64,000 nt of DNA from an uncultured Erythrobacter sp. (GTDB lineage Bacteria; Pseudomonadota; Alphaproteobacteria; Sphingomonadales; Sphingomonadaceae). The position numbers and the translations under genes were made by a program. Of the stretch, positions 53,341 to 61,256 are shown piece by piece. The notes below the pieces were generated by a model. It was not told the DNA's origin, searched no databases, and worked only from the letters and a program-made list of their open reading frames with translations. The stretch spans positions 401,041 through 465,040 of the forward strand of contig CANMZA010000002.1 in the NCBI GenBank assembly GCA_947502305.1. The letters run 5' to 3'. How positions within the stretch are numbered: position 1 is the stretch's first letter; the number at the start of each line of letters is the position of its first letter.

Positions 53341-53664
53341 CTAACCGCACAACCAATTCGAGAACTTGTTCGCAAGGCCTTCGAAGTCGTTGGTCTGCCC
53401 TATTTTCACCGACATACCATTCGTCATATGCTGACTCAGCAGGCCTAAAAACACTGCAAAACGCCACAACAAATCAAAGCTTGGAGCCAGAACTTCGGGC
53501 ATGAGAGCGTGCTCACCACTATGGCGAGTTATGGAAAAATCGATCTTCAAAAGCAGCGCGAGATCCTCGCCTCGATCGGCCAGACAACAAATGGTGGAGA
53601 CCTGCCGCTCACCAAGAGCGATCTTAGCCAACTAATTGAGCGCATCAACGAAAGGCGTAATTGA
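53341..53664 (+). pseudogene. C-terminal remnant of a second tyrosine recombinase, with in-frame TAA stop
   Basis: Continuous frame: LTAQPIRELVRKAFEVVGLPYFHRHTIRHMLTQQA*KHCKTPQQIKAWSQNFGHESVLTTMASYGKIDLQKQREILASIGQTTNGGDLPLTKSDLSQLIERINERRN; HTIRH, GHE and catalytic-Tyr SYG motifs. Confidence 0.82.
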
Positions 53665-53719
53665 AAAATCGAGAAAAATGGGGCTGTTTGTGATTATCAG
53701 ACAGTCGAAAGCTTGCCCG

Positions 53720-56700
53720 CTAACGAACCGGGGGAGCCGGAAGGTAACCACTCCTCAGAATTGCAGAGTAGGCATTTTCCGACATAATTTGTTGAACTAA
53801 ATCATGCGCATATCCAATGGCTAGACGATCGGTCTCTGGATCAAGTAGATCAAGTCTAAAAGCCTCAAATAGTAAAATGGCCCATGTTTTTTGAGGTAGG
53901 CCATCTACGTCCGTGAAAACGTCTCCATGGCGCAAGCAGATGCAATAAACCTCCACGACAGTAGGCCAATGCTCATCCTGCGGGTAACTGCTTTTTGCCA
54001 AATTGCCGAATAAGATCGTGCAGGAGCGACGCTCTCCTAAAGATACGTGAGGATTGGAAGTGATATGTGCGACGACTGTCTTTGTTACTTCGCTAATGAT
54101 CCAGCTGAAGCGCCGAGTAATACGGCAGTACTGGAACCAGCGGCTCGCTCGGCTTAAACGAAAAATCGCATCTTCGTTGTCCGAATGCAGGCCAGCCCAA
54201 GCCACGATTCGTACGACAGTCGCAAAGGATATTCCTTTGGCTGCTGACAAATTCTTCGTCAAAAATACGGCCTGCTCGCTCCTCCAGTTCTCTTTGAGCC
54301 AACCTTCACAATGCTCTTTGATTTGATCTAGGCATCCACCTGCGTCGAGCCAAGCATGATAGACGAACTGAGCCTCTTGCGTGAGGCCGTGCTCGTCAAA
54401 CCACCCCAACAGCTCTTTCCTGATCGCGGCCCGGTCGCCACCTGCCTCGAGCCAAGCCTTATAGACGAAGCGAGCCTCCTGCGTGAGGCCATGCTGCTCA
54501 ACCCACCCCAACAGCTCTTTGCTGATCACAGCCCGGTCGCCACCTGCGTCGAGCCAAGCATGATAGACGAACTGAGCCTCTTGCGTGAGGCCGTGCTGCT
54601 CAATCCACCCCAACAGCTCTTTGCTGATCGCTGCCCTGTCACCACCTGCGTCGAGCCAAGCATGATAGACGTAAGCAGCCTCTTGCGTGAGGCCGTGCTG
54701 CTCAACCCACCCCAACAGCTCTTTCCTGATCGCGGCCCTGTCGCCATCGGCGTTGAGCCAAGCCCTGTAGACGAAGCGAGCCTTTTGCGTGAGGCCGTGC
54801 TGCTCAACCCACCCCAACAGCTCTTTCCTGATCGCAGCCTTGTCGCCATCTGCGTTGAGCCAAGCCTGATAGACGAACTCAGCCTCTAGCGTGAGGCCGT
54901 GCTGCTCAACCCACCCCAACAGCTCTTTGCTGATCACAGCCCGGTCGCCACCTGCGTCGAGCCAAGCCTTATAGACGAACTGAGCCTCTTGCGTGAGGCC
55001 GTGCTGCTCAACCCACCCCAACAGCTCTTTGCTGATCGCAGCCTTGTCGCCACCTGCGTCGAGCCAAGCCTTATAGACGAACTGAGCCTCTTGCGTGAGG
55101 CCGTGCTGCTCAACCCACCTCAACAGCCCTTTGCCGACCGTAACCCTGTCGCCACTTGCGTCGAGCCAAGCCTTATAGACGAACTGAGCCTCTAGCGTGA
55201 GGCCATGCTGCTCAAACCACCCCAACAGCTCTTTACTGATCGCAGCCCTGTCACCGCCTGCGTCGAGCCAAGCCTTATAGACGAACTCAGCCTCCTGCGT
55301 GAGGCCGTGCTCCTCAAACCACCCCAACAGCTCTTTGCTGATCACAGCCTTGTCGCCACCTGCCTCGAGCCACGCCTTATAGACGAAGCGAGCCTTTTGC
55401 GTGAGGCCGTGCTGCTCAATCCACCCCAACAGCTCTTTGCTGATCGCGGCCCTGTCACCGCCTGCGTCGAGCCAAGCCTTATAGACGAACTCAGCCTCTA
55501 GCGTGAGGCCGTACTGCTCAACCCACCCCAACAGCTCTTTCCTGATCGCGGCCCTGTCGCCACCTGCGTCGAGCCAAGCCTTATAGACGAACTGAGCCTC
55601 CTGCGTGAGGCCGTGCTGCTCAACCCACCCCAACAGCTCTTTGTTGATCGTATCCTTGTCGCCACCTGCGTCGAGCCAAGCCTTATAGACGAACTGAGCA
55701 TCTTGCGTGAGGCCGTGCTGCTTAACCCACCTCAACAGCTCTTTGTTGATCGCATTCTTGTCGCCATCTGCGTCGAGCCAAGCCTTATAGACGAACCCAG
55801 CCTCTAGCGTGAGGCCGTGCTGCTCAACCCACCCCAACAGCTCTTTGCTGATCGCGGCCCTGTCACCGCCTGCGTCGAGCCAAGCCTTATAGACGAACTG
55901 AGCCTCTAGCGTGAGGCCGTGCTTCTCAACCCACCGCAACAGCTCTTTGCTGACCGCGTCCTTATCGCCACCTGCTTCGAGCCAAGCCCTGTAGGGAAAG
56001 CTAGCTTGGTAAATTTCGCCGTTTGCGCCGAGCCAATCGCAGATTGCTTGGCGCATCGATTGGGGCGTTTCACCTGCGCGCAGCATCCGAACTATCAAGA
56101 ATTGAGTGTGCTCTTGGGTCGGGTAACTAGCAATATTCGCGAATGCTCGACCGCGAAATCTGTCGGCGTCGAACTCGAACGCCAGACTCAAAATAAAATT
56201 GGAGTGCTTTGATTGCACGCACGCGATGTCAAGAAGACTTCCGAATACCTCGGGCACTTCCAACACGGCATCCGTATTGCGCATAATAGCCACCTCATTC
56301 GCCAAACGAGCCAGATCGACCTGTAGAGACGGCTTCGTTCTGATCGCCTCACCCAAGTTTGGTAAATTATTGACGAGGATCAGCTTTTCTTGAATTTTTA
56401 GTAGAGGACTACGGAGCCACTGACCTGCAGATGCCATTACCTGCTCTGGGTGCGCCGCAAGCAGTGCTTTTAGAATCTGCTCGCCATCGATTGCAGTAAA
56501 GCCAGAGTGTCCCACGAGCCGAGCAACCACTGTTAGGGCGTGGGGCAAATCTCGAGCAGTAGCGGCGTCCTCGAGCAAATCATGCAATCGGGCGGTTGTT
56601 GCTGTTTCGGCTTCGAACAGCCAACGCACCAGCAAGGCATCCGCAAAGACATCGTGGGACGCCGCAAGCTCTCCATCGATGATTTCGACCCAGCGATCAG

Positions 56701-58162
56701 CCACAAGAAGATCGATGAGATTACCATAAATTTGCCTAAACGCGCTTTGTTTTTCAAGCGGGATCGGCAGTGCCAAGGCCAATGCTGCCATATCCCTTTC
56801 CTTTACTGATTTAGCCTTAACCAAGTTGGAAATACGCCTGTTTGACCAACTGTGAAAATCATCGCTAGCTAAAAGTGCGCCAAACTGGGCATCGAATTGG
56901 ACGCGATCATTGCGGAAAAGGTAAACGGCAAACGCGGCTAACGCCGGTACTCCACGACACACTGATAATACTGAATCGGATTCAGGAAATGGCTCGAGTT
57001 CGATAATCGACCGAGTTACCCAAACTAGAAAGTCGTCTTCTCCTTCAAGCTGAGAACCGAGTGCGGTGATTTCCGGATACAAAATCTCAAGATCGTTGCG
57101 GATTTGATTTGTGGCACTGGCCCTACAAGTTGCGACGACCCTGACGCTGTGTCCTCCTTGTTCAATCTGGTGTGCCACTACATCGGCGATTTCGCCCAAC
57201 CTTTGGGCCGCTTCAGCATAGTCGATCAAGAATAGAATCGAACCCTGAGTTGGATAGCGCCCAACTAGCTCCATGATTGAAGCAGCGCTGGCGCTGCGTT
57301 CAAGCCAGTAAACATCAAAACCCACATCGCCTTTGGTCAGTGCAATTGCAATCTCATGAGCAAGGCGCGTTTTACCAACACCGCCTGGTCCACTAAGGAC
57401 AAGCGCACTCGTCTTTCCTGATGCAAGGTCCGCTGATAGTTTGGCTTCGCTACGCTTCACATTCCTCGCCCCCTGGGAGGCGAACCTATCTCGTGAAAAA
57501 TAGGGAAGCTCCCCGCTAGTGAGGAAGTTGCGAAAAGACTGACCAGCTCTACCAGACCTGTCGAATAGGCTAATTCCGATGGGCAGGCCGCGGAACCAAC
57601 GAAATGCGAGAGACGGATAACTGATCAACTCAGCGTGGAACCAATCCCACGGCAATACACGGATTGCCCCCTTTGTTTCGGCTAGGTAACGAACTGCTTC
57701 AACCCCGGCTTCGACCAACCTCGCGAAGTCCGCGGAGATAATTTCCTCCAGCCTTTTTTTCTCGTTTTCGTTGAGATTGACCGTAACACAAAACCTGTAG
57801 CGCCTAATTGGCCGGTCGGGGTCTAGCCAGGCACGGTATGGAGATTTTGGATTCTTACGCAAATCAGTTGAGAGTTTCGGTAGGTATTTCGCAAGGCGGG
57901 CATAGATCTCGTTCCAGCGTGCCTTAGCTTCAGCGAAACCACCATTGCCGATGTACTTGCACTCGGCAACAGTAGTCGATCCTGGTTCACTACTTCGATC
58001 GACTAGGTCAATCGCACCATCACGGCCTCGCTTAAGGCTCTTGACGAATCCCACTTCTTCTTTCGCAAGGCGGAAGCATTCAAAAACAAAGCGTTCAAAA
58101 TCATCGCCATTGTCACCAGTGTCTTCTTTCCGGTCCTGAAATGATTTGCAGTAGTCAATCAT
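53720..58162 (-). CDS. putative anti-phage STAND NTPase: PD-(D/E)XK (Mrr-like) nuclease + P-loop NTPase + 16 high-identity 34-aa alpha-helical repeats (Avs/NLR-like architecture)
   Basis: GRDGAIDLVD...VAECKYI (D52...E67xK69), Walker A LSGPGGVGKTRLAHE (~258-265), Walker B SILFLIDYAE (~D314), RVVATCRAS sensor-like strand, repeats YKAWLDAGGDRAAISKELLGWVEQHGLTQEAQFV from about residue 724 to 1267. Confidence 0.85.
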   Translation of the reverse strand: MIDYCKSFQDRKEDTGDNGDDFERFVFECFRLAKEEVGFVKSLKRGRDGAIDLVDRSSEPGSTTVAECKYIGNGGFAEAKARWNEIYARLAKYLPKLSTDLRKNPKSPYRAWLDPDRPIRRYRFCVTVNLNENEKKRLEEIISADFARLVEAGVEAVRYLAETKGAIRVLPWDWFHAELISYPSLAFRWFRGLPIGISLFDRSGRAGQSFRNFLTSGELPYFSRDRFASQGARNVKRSEAKLSADLASGKTSALVLSGPGGVGKTRLAHEIAIALTKGDVGFDVYWLERSASAASIMELVGRYPTQGSILFLIDYAEAAQRLGEIADVVAHQIEQGGHSVRVVATCRASATNQIRNDLEILYPEITALGSQLEGEDDFLVWVTRSIIELEPFPESDSVLSVCRGVPALAAFAVYLFRNDRVQFDAQFGALLASDDFHSWSNRRISNLVKAKSVKERDMAALALALPIPLEKQSAFRQIYGNLIDLLVADRWVEIIDGELAASHDVFADALLVRWLFEAETATTARLHDLLEDAATARDLPHALTVVARLVGHSGFTAIDGEQILKALLAAHPEQVMASAGQWLRSPLLKIQEKLILVNNLPNLGEAIRTKPSLQVDLARLANEVAIMRNTDAVLEVPEVFGSLLDIACVQSKHSNFILSLAFEFDADRFRGRAFANIASYPTQEHTQFLIVRMLRAGETPQSMRQAICDWLGANGEIYQASFPYRAWLEAGGDKDAVSKELLRWVEKHGLTLEAQFVYKAWLDAGGDRAAISKELLGWVEQHGLTLEAGFVYKAWLDADGDKNAINKELLRWVKQHGLTQDAQFVYKAWLDAGGDKDTINKELLGWVEQHGLTQEAQFVYKAWLDAGGDRAAIRKELLGWVEQYGLTLEAEFVYKAWLDAGGDRAAISKELLGWIEQHGLTQKARFVYKAWLEAGGDKAVISKELLGWFEEHGLTQEAEFVYKAWLDAGGDRAAISKELLGWFEQHGLTLEAQFVYKAWLDASGDRVTVGKGLLRWVEQHGLTQEAQFVYKAWLDAGGDKAAISKELLGWVEQHGLTQEAQFVYKAWLDAGGDRAVISKELLGWVEQHGLTLEAEFVYQAWLNADGDKAAIRKELLGWVEQHGLTQKARFVYRAWLNADGDRAAIRKELLGWVEQHGLTQEAAYVYHAWLDAGGDRAAISKELLGWIEQHGLTQEAQFVYHAWLDAGGDRAVISKELLGWVEQHGLTQEARFVYKAWLEAGGDRAAIRKELLGWFDEHGLTQEAQFVYHAWLDAGGCLDQIKEHCEGWLKENWRSEQAVFLTKNLSAAKGISFATVVRIVAWAGLHSDNEDAIFRLSRASRWFQYCRITRRFSWIISEVTKTVVAHITSNPHVSLGERRSCTILFGNLAKSSYPQDEHWPTVVEVYCICLRHGDVFTDVDGLPQKTWAILLFEAFRLDLLDPETDRLAIGYAHDLVQQIMSENAYSAILRSGYLPAPPVR
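54362..55993 (-). repeat. 16 tandem in-frame 102-bp (34-aa) coding repeats, indel-free, plus partial degenerate 17th unit below 54361
   Basis: Tyr codon opening unit 1 at 55991-55993 and unit 17 at 54359-54361 are exactly 16 x 102 bp apart; the 21-mer GCGTGAGGCCGTGCTGCTCAA (plus strand) is exact in 9 of 16 units, 1-2 mismatches in the rest. Confidence 0.97.
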
Positions 58163-58483
58163 ATACTCGAAAATGGAACGGTTTTAATTTTCGGTCAATA
58201 GCACCAGATGTTCTGCACAAAACGCGCCTGCAGCAACTGACGAGAAAAAGTTTGGTCGGGTATTAGCTTTTCTCGCTAATGAGACTATATCTCTACGCCA
58301 ATTATTGGGCCTTGAAATGTATGGCCAACCTTGCAGTGTACAACCGGAGCTTCCGCCCCTGAGATCTACGAACTAAGCTTTCACGACTTAGTTAAGTCCG
58401 CGCAGCTAACTTCTGGACCGAGATCGGCTTACCATATGCTTATTTTGGCGTAACCGCAATCCAAATGAGCCTCTAACCCATTG

Positions 58484-58566
<83 letters not shown>

Positions 58567-58728
58567 CCTAGATTTGTGGGCGCGGCGTGTTTTGTTGCGC
58601 CGGGCGCGCCGCTTAGCAAGCCTGTCACCGCTGCGCCAGCCCAATCATACACAGCGATGATCTCCAAGGGCTCGCCGAACGGGCAGGTTTAACGAAACAT
58701 CAAGGGGCTTCGGGTTACGCATCAACTC

Positions 58729-59127
58729 ATGTCAGCGCTCCCTCCCAAAGAAATGCGCGCAATGCGCCAGTCCGCCGCCCATGCCAGCCAGCCGCTCGGC
58801 TCGCTCGCACAAAGGTGGGAGGATCTGCATGCCTCCTCTGCTCAGCTCGCCAAGATCGCGGCGCTTTCGCCTGAGGAATTTTCTGGCGATATTGCCGCCT
58901 TCCCGCACCTTCTTGGGCGCGCGAATGAGTGGCAGCGCGATATGGCGTGGCAGGGGATTGAGGATATTGACGCCATGATGCGTCCGGGCCTTTCGGCTTT
59001 GGGCACGATTACCGCGCGCGGTCAGGATGCCAGCGCACCGGCTTTGGCATTGTGGCGAGAATTTCATCAGGCCCGTCAGGCCGTGCTGGGATTGGTGCAA
59101 CCGGGGGCAGAGGCCTCCGCCGCCTAA
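58729..59127 (+). CDS. hypothetical protein (132 aa)
   Basis: Intact ORF between tRNA-Arg and mmcB with plausible composition. Confidence 0.55.
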   Translation: MSALPPKEMRAMRQSAAHASQPLGSLAQRWEDLHASSAQLAKIAALSPEEFSGDIAAFPHLLGRANEWQRDMAWQGIEDIDAMMRPGLSALGTITARGQDASAPALALWREFHQARQAVLGLVQPGAEASAA

Positions 59128-59164
59128 ATCTTCCCTCCAAGACCGGCTTGACTGTGTTCGCGGT

Positions 59165-59707
59165 ATGTTCCAATCATGCTGCGTGATTAAAGCTGAAACC
59201 CCAACACTTGATTCGCGCATTTCTGCCGCTGCCGACGAATCGTCTGAACAATCCGCGACGGCGAAGGATGCCGCGCGCGGTATTATGCGGCTGTTTGCGC
59301 GCAACGATATCTGGTGCCTCGGCGAGGTTCCTCTCAAGAATGGTCGCCGCGCCGATTTGATGGGCGTGGATGCCAAGGGATTGGTCGTGATCGTGGAAAT
59401 TAAGGTCGCGCGCGGTGACCTGCTGGGCGACGGGAAATGGCCCGATTATCTTGACTATTGCGACCGGTTTTTCTGGGGCGTTTCCCCGGCGCTGGACCGC
59501 AGCCCGCTAGAAACAGAGGCGTATCAGCCCGATCGCTGCGGGGTGATTGTCGCGGATGCCTATGATGGCGAAATTTTGCGCCACGCCCCGCTCGAACCGC
59601 TCGCCGCTGCCCGGCGCAAGGTTCAGGTTGAGCGGTTGGCGCGAATGGCAATGCGGCGGCACACTTGTGCGCTTGATCCGCTTGTTGGCGACTTGGGGTC
59701 GGAATAA
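59165..59707 (+). CDS. mmcB: MmcB family DNA repair protein
   Basis: GIMRLFARNDIWCLGEVPLKNGRRADLMGVDAKGLVVIVEIKVARGDLLGDGKWPDYLDYCDRFFWGVSP. Confidence 0.88.
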   Translation: MFQSCCVIKAETPTLDSRISAAADESSEQSATAKDAARGIMRLFARNDIWCLGEVPLKNGRRADLMGVDAKGLVVIVEIKVARGDLLGDGKWPDYLDYCDRFFWGVSPALDRSPLETEAYQPDRCGVIVADAYDGEILRHAPLEPLAAARRKVQVERLARMAMRRHTCALDPLVGDLGSE

Positions 59708-59812
59708 AATGGCCGCGCCCATACCCTTGGTCAAACCCGTGATCGTCGCCGTGATCGTAGGCACGTTCGCTTAGGCCTGTCTTGCTTAATCAATTTGCGC
59801 CATAGCTCGCGC

Positions 59813-60586
59813 ATGATCCCTGCTGACACACCGATCTGGCTTGCCTTTTTGTTGGTGAGCGCCGCGATGACGGTGATGGTGGCGCTGCGATATTTCTTGG
59901 CGAGCGGGCTGTTTGCTTGGGCCACGGCGCGCTTGCGGCCTGGTCTTTATGCCGGGCTGAGCGGGCAAATTAGCAAGGAAATCCGCTGGTCTTTGATCGC
60001 GGCGTTTATTTACGGCGCGCCTGCGGGCATCGTCTTTTGGCTTTGGCGGCATCACGGATATTCGCTGCTTTATTCGGACTGGACCGCCTATCCGCTATGG
60101 TATCTGCCGCTATCGGTCCTGATCTATTTGTTCGCGCAAGACAGCTGGTTTTACTGGAGCCACCGCGCCATGCACGCCTCCACACGCCTGTTCCGGCTGG
60201 CACATAGCGTCCACCACGAAAGCCGCCCGCCAACCGTGTGGACCGCCATGAGCTTTCACCCGCTCGAAGCGGTGAGCGGCGCGCTTTTGATCCCGCTCTT
60301 GGTCTTTTTCATTCCCATTCATTTGGCGATGCTGGGCGCGGTGCTGACCGCCGCGACAATTATGGGCGTGGTCAATCATATGGGGTGGGAAGTGTTTCCC
60401 AGACGCTTCGTTCATTCCGCGTTTGGGCGGTGGATGATAACAGCCAGCCATCACGAGCGGCATCATGAGGAATATCGATGCAATTTCGGACTGTATTTTC
60501 GTTTTTGGGATCGGGTCTGCGGAACCGATCGCGGGCTATCGCAGCGGCTGGATCAAAGCCGCCAACATTCAAAAGCGCCCGGATGA
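59813..60586 (+). CDS. sterol desaturase/fatty acid hydroxylase family protein
   Basis: Histidine boxes SHRAMH, HSVHHE, HHERHHEEYRCNFGLYFRFWDRVCGT. Confidence 0.9.
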   Translation: MIPADTPIWLAFLLVSAAMTVMVALRYFLASGLFAWATARLRPGLYAGLSGQISKEIRWSLIAAFIYGAPAGIVFWLWRHHGYSLLYSDWTAYPLWYLPLSVLIYLFAQDSWFYWSHRAMHASTRLFRLAHSVHHESRPPTVWTAMSFHPLEAVSGALLIPLLVFFIPIHLAMLGAVLTAATIMGVVNHMGWEVFPRRFVHSAFGRWMITASHHERHHEEYRCNFGLYFRFWDRVCGTDRGLSQRLDQSRQHSKAPG

Positions 60587-61023
60587 CCCGCTTTGCCGCT
60601 TTGGCCCTAGGCGCGGCGGGATTGACCGCAATGGCGGCCCCCGCATCGGCGGGCACGGTCACGATTACCGTCACAGACCTGCGCAATACAGACGGCGTCG
60701 TGCGCGCCTGTATGACCACGCTGGAGGATATTTTTCCGCGCTGCCGCAATGACCCCAATTCGCACCGCACGGTGGTGCGCGCCGGAAACACCGTCACCAT
60801 TCGTTTTGAAAACGTCCAACCGGGCGATTACGCCATCGCTTTGCTGCATGACGAAAACGAGGATGGCAAGGCCAACCGTGTCCTCGGCATGGCCCCGCGC
60901 GAAGGGTACGGATTCTCGCGCGATGCGCCTGTGCGTATGGCGCCGCCCGATTGGGATGATGCCGTGTTCACAATCGGGCGCGCCTCCCAAAACGTGACGA
61001 TCAAAATGCGGTATTTCTTATAG
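60583..61023 (+). CDS. DUF2141-domain protein, exported
   Basis: Signal peptide MTRFAALALGAAGLTAMAAPASA; VTITVTDLRNTDGVVRACM, YAIALLHDENEDGKAN; ATGA overlap with desaturase stop. Confidence 0.75.
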   Translation: MTRFAALALGAAGLTAMAAPASAGTVTITVTDLRNTDGVVRACMTTLEDIFPRCRNDPNSHRTVVRAGNTVTIRFENVQPGDYAIALLHDENEDGKANRVLGMAPREGYGFSRDAPVRMAPPDWDDAVFTIGRASQNVTIKMRYFL

Positions 61024-61256
61024 AGCGATTGGCTTCACTCGCGGCCAATTAACGCCGCGAATGACCGATAACAGGCCGCAGAACCTATCGGCGACCCGCC
61101 GCCGCGCGCGCCTACGGGCACTTCGCGGCGCTGTCCTTAGATTTGATCGCCTTCCTTTCCCCCACAACTTTCCTGCTGCGCTTAACGCAATGTTTACCAC
61201 GTCGCTTCAAACCACTCGTGAACACATGCGTTAATCAAGGGACATCAGGCCAAGTC

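Noticed and set aside
53341-53631. 96-aa minus-strand ORF
   Set aside because: Antisense to the well-supported tyrosine recombinase remnant
54356-55807. Series of plus-strand repetitive ORFs (MLLNPPQQLFADRSPVATCVEPSLIDELSL...)
   Set aside because: Antisense shadow of the 102-bp coding repeats of the STAND gene; the period is preserved on both strands so long ORFs appear in the complement
54362-55993. CRISPR array or other regularly spaced repeat
   Set aside because: Units are contiguous 102-bp tandem coding repeats without spacers, in frame within a 1480-aa ORF
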